This document shows positions 9,096 to 17,119 of a stretch of 64,000 bases of DNA, piece by piece. The position numbers were made by a program, and so were the translations under genes. Under the pieces are notes generated by a model. That model saw only the letters and a list, made by a program, of their open reading frames with translations. It was not told where the DNA came from and searched no databases. The DNA comes from Ascidiaceihabitans donghaensis (GTDB lineage Bacteria > Pseudomonadota > Alphaproteobacteria > Rhodobacterales > Rhodobacteraceae): the NCBI RefSeq assembly GCF_900302465.1, contig NZ_OMOR01000001.1, positions 3,380,729-3,444,728 of the forward strand. Direction: 5' to 3'. How positions within the stretch are numbered: the stretch's first letter is position 1; each line of letters begins with the position of its first letter.

Positions 9096-10337
9096 CTAGC
9101 GCCCCACATATTTTTTTGGATCGAAAGGCGACATGTCCATGTTGGGACTGCGCCCGTTGATCATGTCTGCGATGATCCGACCCGTTTTCGGGCCACCTGT
9201 CAACCCAACGTGCTGGTGCCCGAAAGCCGAATAGCTTTTGCCCTGCGCGTCATTGGCCCCGATCAAAGGCAGGCTGTCGGCGGGTGCGGGGCGGTGCCCC
9301 ATCCATTCCACCACGCGGTCGTAGGTGATATTTGGCAAAACCGCTTCAACCTGACGACGCAGCAATTCAAACGGCGCACGGCTTGGGGCGGCATCCAGTC
9401 CTCCGAATTCGATCACACCCGCGGCACGGATGCGCCCGTCCATCGGCGTTACGACAAATTTCCCGGATGCCACCATCATCGGGTTCTTTGGCATCGACGA
9501 CGGGTTCACCAGTTCAATATGATACCCACGCTCGCTTTCAAAGGGCACCTTCACCCCAAGCTTGTGCGCGATGGCCTTTGACCAAGGCCCCATCGCAAAC
9601 ACGATACGGTCAGCCTGCAGTGTGCCGCTGTCGGTGTGCAAAGCCGTGACGCTCCCGTCTGCCACATCTATATCGCTGATGGCCGTAATCGCCAGCTGCC
9701 CGCCCTGATCCACAAAGTGATCCGCCAACGCTTTTACGTAGGCGCCCGGATCACTGATGCGTCCATGATCGTGGCACCGCACGACTTTGGCAAAGACATT
9801 TCCATATGCCGGATCATCCGCCAAATAATCTTCGCCAGACACAACATCATATGACAGTCCGACCTCGCGTCGTTTCAGCCATCCATAGGCATCTGCCGCG
9901 AAAGCCGCCGGAGTGGCATACCCGAAGCAATAATTTTCGCACGTGATAAATTTTGCGGCAGGTGTATCTTTGGCCAGAGCTTCATGTTGCGCCACAGTAT
10001 CGTGCAACAGCCCCGCCATGGATTTGGCGTATAGCGTAACGTGTGCGTCGTTGGCATGCTGCAGGTACCGCTGCAAAAATGGCAAAAGACGCGGCAAGTA
10101 AGACCACTTCAGGAACAAAGGCGCGTTGGGGTTAAACAGCATCCCCGGAGCACGCCGCAACAAACCCGGAGTTGTAACCGGAATAACAGAGCCAGCAGCC
10201 AGAACGCCTGCATTCCCGTGGCTGGTGCCTTTTCCCGGCCCCTCGCGGTCCACAAGCGTCACCGAATGTCCGGCGCGTTGCAACCAAATGGCCGTCGACA
10301 CCCCGACAATACCTGCCCCTGCCACGATAACGTCCAT
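9096..10337 (-). CDS. FAD-dependent D-amino acid dehydrogenase-like oxidoreductase
   Basis: A 413-residue member of the DAO family. It begins with an FAD-binding Rossmann motif (VAGAGIVGVSTA, residues 4-15), followed by an Asp-Arg-Glu ribose contact and the SHGNAG segment. The C-terminus has GHQHVGLTGGP, where FAD is closed in. These proteins oxidise D-amino acids or similar amines and pass electrons to the quinone pool. It is the first gene of the TRAP operon, 22 bases upstream of dctP, which suggests it oxidises the imported substrate. AAGGAA precedes the chosen start. Confidence 0.82.
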   Translation of the reverse strand: MDVIVAGAGIVGVSTAIWLQRAGHSVTLVDREGPGKGTSHGNAGVLAAGSVIPVTTPGLLRRAPGMLFNPNAPLFLKWSYLPRLLPFLQRYLQHANDAHVTLYAKSMAGLLHDTVAQHEALAKDTPAAKFITCENYCFGYATPAAFAADAYGWLKRREVGLSYDVVSGEDYLADDPAYGNVFAKVVRCHDHGRISDPGAYVKALADHFVDQGGQLAITAISDIDVADGSVTALHTDSGTLQADRIVFAMGPWSKAIAHKLGVKVPFESERGYHIELVNPSSMPKNPMMVASGKFVVTPMDGRIRAAGVIEFGGLDAAPSRAPFELLRRQVEAVLPNITYDRVVEWMGHRPAPADSLPLIGANDAQGKSYSAFGHQHVGLTGGPKTGRIIADMINGRSPNMDMSPFDPKKYVGR

Positions 10338-10390
10338 GATGCCGTTCCTTGCCTCAGTCCCAAATCGCCTTAAGGCATAGCGGCAAAGCA

Positions 10391-10424
10391 AAGGCCGCTT
10401 CAACGTGTTTGTCAAAGCGGCCTT
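10391..10424 (-). terminator. intrinsic terminator of the GMC dehydrogenase operon
   Basis: Ten-base perfect arms AAGGCCGCTT and AAGCGGCCTT are separated by a 14-base loop that itself can pair in part. On the minus strand the stem is followed by TTGCTTTGCC. It lies directly after the stop of the GMC gene and before the promoter region of the DadA-like gene. Confidence 0.65.
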
Positions 10425-10441
10425 GATGCAGGTTTGATGTT

Positions 10442-12478
10442 TTACGCGCCTTGCAACTGCGCCTTAATCGCGTCAGCAGCCGCGAAGGCCAGCGCAGACA
10501 AGGTCAGTGTGGGGTTCGCTGTGGTGATCGTCGGGAATACGCCGTCGCCCACCAAAAACAGGTTAGAGTGGTCCCACGACCGGCTGGTTTTATCGACGAC
10601 GGAAGTCGCGGCAACGTCCCCCATGCAATAGGTGCCAACAAGATGCCCCGCCCCGTAATACTGGAACCCCAGAGGTACAGGTTGCGGCACACTGTTTGCG
10701 TCTCGTGCGCAAACATTTGGATCCATCAGCTCAGGCGGCAGCGTGCCAAACACATCCGGGTCAGGGTTTTCAAACCAGTTGGGGTTGTCGACCATCGCGC
10801 CCCCTTTGCCCGCCACTTGCTGTGAGTTGCGCGTATAGTTCGTAACCCCCATTTTGGCATAGACCTGCCGGCTGAATATCTCGGCATAGGCAAAGCCACG
10901 CCGCGTGTATTCAGACAATTGATAATCGATGATCGGGCGCGGCACACCCAGCCCGTCCGTGATCCCAAGACTGCGGTCGATGCGCACACGGCTGTCAGGA
11001 TCGGGCGATTGTTCCACCAGAAACCCCATCCGCCATTGGCGCGTGAAGGCATCGTTCAGCCGGTTCACCAGATCCGTGCCAAACAGCGTTTGCGCCGCCC
11101 CCCCCGGTCCTTGGTTGTTCAGGCCAGACATATTGGTTCCGCTGATAAAGTCATTCGTGGTTGTCCACGGATCACCGTTCGAAAAGTTCCACCCCTCGTT
11201 GCCAATCTCGACCCGCCACGCAGCACGGTCGGCGCGGTAAGGCCCATCCCGCAAGGATTCGATGCCTGCTGTCGTCAGTGGCCCCCGGAACCCGTAGATT
11301 TGCTGGTTCATCAAGGACCATGACAGGTACAGCGGATGGTCCATCAGATTGCGCCCCACCTGATCGGAGGAATTCGCAACGGTGCCGCTGCCATCGCCCA
11401 GATCAGACAGCAAAAGCAGCTTGGGCGTTTCAATCGCATGGGCCGCGATGACGTAAATCTTGGCCGTCACCGTCACCGGATCGCTTTGCGTCAACACGCC
11501 GTTTTCGGTCTTCCACGTGGTGTATTCCACCCCCGTCACCGGCGCGCCGTAGCTTTGCGCGATGACGCGTTTGACCACGGATTGCGCCAGCACAGTCACG
11601 TTGCCGGTGCTTTGCGCGTTACTCATGGTGACGGTCGCGTCGTATTTCGCCTGAATGGGGCAGATGGGGATGCAGTTGGTGTTGCCTGCACACACGCGGC
11701 GCTGTGCATAGGGTTGCGAATTGCGTCCTGCGGGGGTCGGCGTCACAACGATCGACTGATCGCCAAACCCAAAGTAACCATCGGTTCCATTTACAAATTC
11801 GCCCACGGTTTGATCCACCACCGACAGGGGCAACTCGGGCATGGGGTATTCGTAGCCGTCCGGGTATTCCAATCCGATGCTGGCCAGATCGGTTTCTTGC
11901 ACGCTGGTGGTGGCAGAAACCCCGATCTCGGCCTCGGCACGCGCATAGAGGGGCAGCATTTCAGTGTCTTGAATGGGCCAGTTCTTCAAGGGGTAGTCAG
12001 GATTTCCGGCGCCATAAGCATCCTTCATGCGAAAGTCGTTTTTCAAAAACCGCAAGCTGGTGCCAAGCCAGTGCCACGTGGTGCCACCCGCGACCCTTTC
12101 ATAGGTGCTGAGGAACGGTTGCGGCCCTTTTTGCAGCAGGTAGGAGACATTGGGATCAAAGATGAACCCGTCGTCATTGCCCAAGGTTTGCTGCCAGCCT
12201 GCCGAGACATTCGACGAAAACGTATCAGAAACCGTGGCGCGGGGCGTCGGCTCTGCGTTTGGGTCAGAAAATAAGGCAGGCGGATAGGGCGATTCCGGCG
12301 TTTTGACGGAATTCTTGAAGAAGGTGCTCATATACTCCTGACGCTCTGTCGGGGGCGTTTCCGGTCCCGATTCCAGCACAAGAATTTTGGTGTTCTTCAA
12401 CTGCGCCAATTCCTTGGCAACGATAGAGCCGGACACGCCAGCGCCCACGATGATGATATCGAAATCTGTGTCGGACAT
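10442..12478 (-). CDS. GMC-family FAD dehydrogenase, catalytic subunit
   Basis: A 678-residue GMC oxidoreductase. The FAD Rossmann motif (IIVGAGVSGS) is at residues 9-18. A C-x5-C-x3-C cluster motif lies at Cys263, Cys269 and Cys273 in CAGNTNCIPIC. The catalytic region GAGHLVGT and the C-terminal NPTLTLSALA follow. The three-Cys motif matches that of bacterial FAD-dependent glucose/sorbitol dehydrogenases, where it binds a 3Fe-4S cluster. There is no Tat signal; export probably depends on the small subunit or a partner. Its start overlaps the stop of the small-subunit gene. The likely substrate is a sugar, polyol or alcohol. Confidence 0.85.
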   Translation of the reverse strand: MSDTDFDIIIVGAGVSGSIVAKELAQLKNTKILVLESGPETPPTERQEYMSTFFKNSVKTPESPYPPALFSDPNAEPTPRATVSDTFSSNVSAGWQQTLGNDDGFIFDPNVSYLLQKGPQPFLSTYERVAGGTTWHWLGTSLRFLKNDFRMKDAYGAGNPDYPLKNWPIQDTEMLPLYARAEAEIGVSATTSVQETDLASIGLEYPDGYEYPMPELPLSVVDQTVGEFVNGTDGYFGFGDQSIVVTPTPAGRNSQPYAQRRVCAGNTNCIPICPIQAKYDATVTMSNAQSTGNVTVLAQSVVKRVIAQSYGAPVTGVEYTTWKTENGVLTQSDPVTVTAKIYVIAAHAIETPKLLLLSDLGDGSGTVANSSDQVGRNLMDHPLYLSWSLMNQQIYGFRGPLTTAGIESLRDGPYRADRAAWRVEIGNEGWNFSNGDPWTTTNDFISGTNMSGLNNQGPGGAAQTLFGTDLVNRLNDAFTRQWRMGFLVEQSPDPDSRVRIDRSLGITDGLGVPRPIIDYQLSEYTRRGFAYAEIFSRQVYAKMGVTNYTRNSQQVAGKGGAMVDNPNWFENPDPDVFGTLPPELMDPNVCARDANSVPQPVPLGFQYYGAGHLVGTYCMGDVAATSVVDKTSRSWDHSNLFLVGDGVFPTITTANPTLTLSALAFAAADAIKAQLQGA

Positions 12479-12975
12479 CAGCTTGTCCCCCCTGTCGCAT
12501 CTGGATTGCCTGTGGTCAGCGCAAGGCTGGCGGCGGGGTCTTTTGCCCAATAGCCGAAGGTGAAAGGGCTGTTGCCCATCGCGTGACTTTGCATGACCTG
12601 CCATGACAATCCGCGAATGTAGGACTGTTCAGATACCACTTCTTGTTGGGTGGTGTCCTCGGGGTTGTACCACGATCCGAGATACCAAAGCTTGTTGATC
12701 GACATGGCCAAACGCACCATTTCAGCCGAAATGGCGACAGTTTCGGAACCCCCTTTCATGGTTTCGGCCCAAGCGTCACCGCCCGTGGCACCGGTACTTG
12801 TTACAACGGCAAATGTATCCAAAAGCGCTGTGAAATTGGTAGGGTCCTTGGCCATGATGTAGTCGAAATACACCTGCTTCAGGTTCACGGGGTCCACCGA
12901 CGGCGCAAACATGCTGGGGTCGAACCCCGTAAGGGCGGCGGACAGGCTGACAAAATTGTCCATTTGACTGCTCAT
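12478..12975 (-). CDS. small subunit of membrane-bound sugar/alcohol dehydrogenase (FAD-SLDH-like)
   Basis: A 165-residue protein that fits the small-subunit family of FAD-dependent sorbitol/gluconate dehydrogenases in length and gene position. It has LSAALTGF near the N-terminus, an LVRLAMSINKLWYLGSWY-like segment at about residues 86-101, and YIRGLSWQVMQSHAMG near 118-133. In characterised complexes such subunits chaperone export of the GMC subunit. The usual Tat leader is not seen here. It overlaps both neighbours by a few bases, so the three genes are one translational unit. Confidence 0.75.
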   Translation of the reverse strand: MSSQMDNFVSLSAALTGFDPSMFAPSVDPVNLKQVYFDYIMAKDPTNFTALLDTFAVVTSTGATGGDAWAETMKGGSETVAISAEMVRLAMSINKLWYLGSWYNPEDTTQQEVVSEQSYIRGLSWQVMQSHAMGNSPFTFGYWAKDPAASLALTTGNPDATGGTS

Positions 12976-14438
12976 TGTGTCGGTCCTTTCGCGCGCTCAA
13001 GCAAATAGGTGAAATCGGAGAACGTCCCATCCGTCATCGTCGCGTCCTTGTGGCACGAAATGCAGTTGGACGAGGCTTGGGGCACGGTGCCTTGAATGTA
13101 GCTTTCAAGGGTTGTGTTGGCCAAAAAGGTTGGCGCAGGGGCGCCTGTCGGGTCCACAGGATTCAACGATGTGCACCAGCCGTTTTCCGCACTTGGTGTT
13201 GTGGGCGTTCCCAATGTGGCTTGGGTTGGCCACTGCGTTGAAATCAAGTGATAGTTTTCCCAGACCGTTCCTTTGGTCAGTTCATTTTGCACAACCGTGT
13301 TCATGGCGACAGTGTGGTCGGTGACTGGGATCGACCGCTCGATCTGGCTTTTGCCCATGTTCTGCGCAACCGGTTGCACATGCGGGTTCCAAGGTTGGGC
13401 CGGCGGCGTGTTCACGTCGTTGCAGTCTTCACAGTCCGGCTGGAAGTAATTGTAGGAGGCACGACTTTGTGGCCGGCCGGCTTCGGGCACGTTTGCCACA
13501 TGTTCAAAGGTGGACCACAGCCATTGTGGATCGTTGATGGTCTTGTGACCGATGTGAAAGCCAACCAACCCCATCTGCTGAATTTCGCAGGATGCGGGTT
13601 TGTCGTTAAGTGCAGGCGTATAGACCAATGCTTCGGTTGCATGAAAATCAGCGGCCACATCGGTTCCTGCAATCACCTTCCACGCCGCTTTGACCATCAT
13701 CGCACCTTGTTGGCCCTGCGGGCTGCATTTGGATCCAGTTGCGTCCGGATCACAGCTGCATGTGAAGTTCACGGCATTGCCAGCTTGCGAAAATGCGGCT
13801 TGCCCCGCCTTATTATACAATTGGTTTTCAGTGATATAATCGTACATCGGCTGGTTCACAGAAATTGCAAAACGGCTGTACCACCCGTTGGTGTCAATCA
13901 AAGGACCAGAATTGAAGGGCTGGGTTGCCTCTTCCAGAAGATCAGGATGTTTGCCGATCTGACTGATAACACGCAGACCCTTCGTGTCGCCCAACGCTTT
14001 GCATTCATCCGGAATTTCACGTGGTGGTGTTGCCCCAGCAGCCCCGGGGTCTGCGCCACCTGTCAGGAAGATGTCACTGCTTTCTGCCCATGTTTCCCAC
14101 ACAGTTTCGTTGTCGCCGCTTTTGTCCCCAAACGCCCCGTCCGGAGAGTGATTGAGCGCAAGAAATGAGTTCCACGAGTAGGAATCAAATGCGCATTGCA
14201 GGTTGTCCAAGGAAAAATCGCCGTCCGTGATGGACCCAAAATCCGGAATTGCAGGGATGGTTGTGCCGTTAATGAGTGTTTGCGTGGTCGCGGCACATTC
14301 CACCTGTGCAGTCGTTTGTGCTGTTGGCGTTGCTGCGCCACCAGATGCCAAAACCGTTTCTTTTGTGGCGGGCATGAGCGTAAAATACAGTCCCACCAGA
14401 ACCGCGATAAAAATCGCAGCAGCCAAAATGCGTTTCAT
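12972..14438 (-). CDS. membrane-anchored monohaem cytochrome c-family subunit
   Basis: A 488-residue protein with an N-terminal membrane anchor at about residues 4-22. A large domain carries several Cys pairs (CSCDP, CEDC) and a segment WSTFEHVANVP. A single haem c attachment site CISCH lies at residues 459-463 near the C-terminus. Known cytochrome subunits of gluconate/sorbitol dehydrogenases carry three haems, so this is a different family placed in the same operon position. It probably accepts electrons from the GMC subunit. The start at 14438 is preferred because GGAT lies upstream; an ATG 12 bases earlier is possible. Confidence 0.72.
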   Translation of the reverse strand: MKRILAAAIFIAVLVGLYFTLMPATKETVLASGGAATPTAQTTAQVECAATTQTLINGTTIPAIPDFGSITDGDFSLDNLQCAFDSYSWNSFLALNHSPDGAFGDKSGDNETVWETWAESSDIFLTGGADPGAAGATPPREIPDECKALGDTKGLRVISQIGKHPDLLEEATQPFNSGPLIDTNGWYSRFAISVNQPMYDYITENQLYNKAGQAAFSQAGNAVNFTCSCDPDATGSKCSPQGQQGAMMVKAAWKVIAGTDVAADFHATEALVYTPALNDKPASCEIQQMGLVGFHIGHKTINDPQWLWSTFEHVANVPEAGRPQSRASYNYFQPDCEDCNDVNTPPAQPWNPHVQPVAQNMGKSQIERSIPVTDHTVAMNTVVQNELTKGTVWENYHLISTQWPTQATLGTPTTPSAENGWCTSLNPVDPTGAPAPTFLANTTLESYIQGTVPQASSNCISCHKDATMTDGTFSDFTYLLERAKGPTQ

Positions 14439-14702
14439 GGTAAAATCCATTATGTCTAAAATACCTGACAACCATGACACGAAATCGTGATCCGTCAAAG
14501 TAATTTTTCAACTGTATGAACAGACTGATTTGTCTTTAAGGGCGCTTTGGCCACCATTGTCTTTTTCGTCGTGTTGCCAAATTTTTGCCAGAAATACGAA
14601 GTAGTGTAGATGAAATACTGGCGGCGTTCAGTGTTTGTAAAACTGTCCCGACTAACCTTACCCAGTACAAAACATCACAAGACCAGTTTAGGAACGCTGC
14701 AC

Positions 14703-15383
14703 ATGTTATTACGATTACGAAATGCCATTGTTTTCATGTGTCTAAGCGTCGGTTTTTCAGGCGCTGCAACTGCGGACGGGCCGTTGCAAATCCTGACGAT
14801 GGGCGATTCCATGATGGCGTCCCATAGCCTTTCGAAACGCGCCATCCCGAATGTGATTGGCAAGGCTGTCAACGCGCGTGTGGTGGACAGATCCGTATCG
14901 GGCGCACGGATTATCTACAATCTGCCCATCACAGGCAGTATGGGACTGAACATCGCAAAACAGTTCCGGCCCGGACAATGGGATTGGATCGTCGTGAATG
15001 GTGGCGGCAATGACCTATGGCTGGGTTGCGGGTGTCGAAAGTGCGATCGGAAGATGAACCGCATGATTACAAAAACCGGTGCCCGCGGGGAAATTCCCAA
15101 CATGGTCCGGAAGTTACGCAGCACCGGGGCGCAGGTAATTTATGTCGGATATTTACGCAGTCCGGGCACCGGATCACCCATTGAACAATGTCGGGACGAA
15201 GGCAACGAGCTGGAAAGCCGCATCAGCAAATTGGCTGCTTCAGACAAAGGTGTCCATTTCGTATCATTGGCGAATTTAGTGCCCAATGGTGATCGTTCCT
15301 ACCACGCTTTGGATATGATCCACCCATCCCTGAAGGGCAGCCGCGCCATCGGTCAACGCATCGGCCAGGTGATCAAGAAATAA
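14703..15383 (+). CDS. secreted SGNH/GDSL-type hydrolase
   Basis: A 226-residue protein with a signal peptide (MLLRLRNAIV, hydrophobic core, cleavage after AATA near residue 24). It has the SGNH catalytic blocks: GDS at residues 34-36 with the nucleophile Ser36, GGGND near residue 100, and DMIHPS near the C-terminus holding the Asp/His pair. It is expected to hydrolyse esters in the periplasm. The Cys-rich insertion CGCRKC after the GGGND block is unusual. AGGAA precedes the start. It is divergent from the cytochrome operon and stands alone. Confidence 0.82.
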   Translation: MLLRLRNAIVFMCLSVGFSGAATADGPLQILTMGDSMMASHSLSKRAIPNVIGKAVNARVVDRSVSGARIIYNLPITGSMGLNIAKQFRPGQWDWIVVNGGGNDLWLGCGCRKCDRKMNRMITKTGARGEIPNMVRKLRSTGAQVIYVGYLRSPGTGSPIEQCRDEGNELESRISKLAASDKGVHFVSLANLVPNGDRSYHALDMIHPSLKGSRAIGQRIGQVIKK

Positions 15384-15689
15384 ACTATACGGCGCGATAA
15401 AAGCGACCACGCCAAAGTGCTGTGCGGGTGGTGACTTCAAAGCAACGTAAAGTCCGGACAAAGCAGCGCAGCGGCCAGAACTGCACTACCTACTGACTGA
15501 CCTGTCCAAACAAACCATGCGGGCTATGGGAGGAATACATCCCACTGCATGAAGCCGCCGCGCGATCGTTTTAAGGCCATTGGATTGAACAATACCCTAT
15601 CATTGTAGAACTGCTTGACGGCAGAAATTTATCGCAACCGTTTCAATAGGGTCTTCTGCACAAGTTGCGTCCAAGCATGCCTTGACCAC
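15384..15689. other. convergent intergenic stretch, nothing recognised
   Basis: This is a 306-base gap between the convergent SGNH hydrolase and outer-membrane efflux genes. No open frame with a credible start, no clear hairpin with a T-run and no RNA gene was seen. It may be remnant sequence, but I cannot assign it. Confidence 0.4.
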
Positions 15690-17042
15690 TTAGGGCGCCA
15701 GCCAGCCTTTGCCTGTTGCCACCTGCAGTTCGACCCAAGCCAAAACAAGATCCCGACGCGCCCCAAGAAGGGAAAACCGTGAACTCGACAACGCGGTTTC
15801 CGCATCAAGAACATCTGTAATCGGCGACGCGCCATTTTCATAACTTGCGCGTGACAATGCTACCAGGTTTGTGGACGCATCGGTCACACGGCGGAACGCT
15901 GCAACCTGACCGTTGAGGCCCTGCAAAAGGCTAAGCGACGTTTGCACGTCTTCCGTCGCGGATAGCACTGCACTGCGCCATTCAATTTCTGCTTGCTTGG
16001 CTTGCGAAATTGCTGCGTTTCGACGGGCAGCCAGCACGCCACGGTTGAGAACGGGCAAGGCAATCGCGGGTCCAAAGCTCCAGGTGCCTTGCGAAGAAAT
16101 CGCAATGTCGCCCCGCAAGTTCAAACTTGGATAAAGCTGGGCTTCCGCAACACCAATACCTGCGGTTGCCGCCGCAAGCGCACGTTCAGCGGCCCGTATG
16201 TCAGGACGGTTGCGCACCAAATCCGCCGGCACCCCCGTTTTGCCAATACGGTTTGGCGATGGCAATCGCGCACCGCGTTGCATTTGAACCAGCAATGGAC
16301 CAGCAGGCTGTGCCAAAAGGGTGGCCATCCGAAACACATTGGCTTCAAAATTGGCCCGCAAAATAGGAAGATCCGCTTTTGAGCGGTCCAGTACCTGACG
16401 GGCTTGTTGCACCTCAAGCTGGGACGCATCGCCTGCATCCAAACGAATGCGAACCAATTCCAAAGTCCGGTTTTGGCTTGCAACTGTCCGGCGCGAGATT
16501 TCAGCGGCATTCTGGAAGTAACGCGCATTTACGTAACTGCTGGTGAGTTCGGCCAAGTAACCCAACCGGACCGTCGACGCATTGAATTGCGCTTGCTCAA
16601 GTCCGGCCTCGGCCTGTTCCACGCCACGGCGGAACCCGCCAAACAAATCAAAAACAAAATTGGCGTCCCCGGACACGGCATTTGTGCGCACGCGCCCTAC
16701 CCCTGCGTCACGCCGTGTCGACTGCACACCGATGCCGCCCGTCACCTGCGAGTTTTCGCCGGTTTGACCAAGCTGTGCTCGGGCCGCTTCGATCCGCTCT
16801 AGACTGGCAGCAATGTCAAGGTTTTGGGCCAGACCTTTCGCGATTAGCTCATTCAGCAATGGCTCTTTCAAGCTTTTCCACCAAGCAACTTGCGCGGCAT
16901 CCATCAAAGCAGACGATCCACCCCCTACGAATTGCGCAGACGCTTCGGCTTTGGGTGGCACGTAACCGGGGCCAACAACAGAGCAACCAGCCACCACAAG
17001 AAAGCTGAAAGCCGCCAAATATTTACGCAAATTCAAAGTCAT
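15690..17042 (-). CDS. outer-membrane efflux lipoprotein (TolC/NodT family)
   Basis: A 450-residue lipoprotein with a lipobox (VAGC, Cys at about residue 20) followed by VVGPGYVPP, the usual NodT-family start. The body has the TolC duplicated repeat, with a helix-rich SLERIEAARAQLG near 80 and DAGDASQLEVQQARQ near 205. The C-terminal repeat ends in YENGASPITDVLDAE. It forms the outer-membrane duct of a tripartite pump. It is third in the operon, 77 bases after the RND gene. AAGGTC precedes the start. Confidence 0.92.
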   Translation of the reverse strand: MTLNLRKYLAAFSFLVVAGCSVVGPGYVPPKAEASAQFVGGGSSALMDAAQVAWWKSLKEPLLNELIAKGLAQNLDIAASLERIEAARAQLGQTGENSQVTGGIGVQSTRRDAGVGRVRTNAVSGDANFVFDLFGGFRRGVEQAEAGLEQAQFNASTVRLGYLAELTSSYVNARYFQNAAEISRRTVASQNRTLELVRIRLDAGDASQLEVQQARQVLDRSKADLPILRANFEANVFRMATLLAQPAGPLLVQMQRGARLPSPNRIGKTGVPADLVRNRPDIRAAERALAAATAGIGVAEAQLYPSLNLRGDIAISSQGTWSFGPAIALPVLNRGVLAARRNAAISQAKQAEIEWRSAVLSATEDVQTSLSLLQGLNGQVAAFRRVTDASTNLVALSRASYENGASPITDVLDAETALSSSRFSLLGARRDLVLAWVELQVATGKGWLAP

Positions 17043-17119
17043 ATCAGACCTTTTCGTGAAGGGTTGAACACTTTGCTCATCCCTGTTTGGATAAGTACAT
17101 CACAGATAAAAAACGCCAG

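Noticed and set aside
11336-12274. A 312-codon open frame opposite the GMC dehydrogenase gene
   Set aside because: It is the shadow of a well-supported GMC gene; no start signal or domain.
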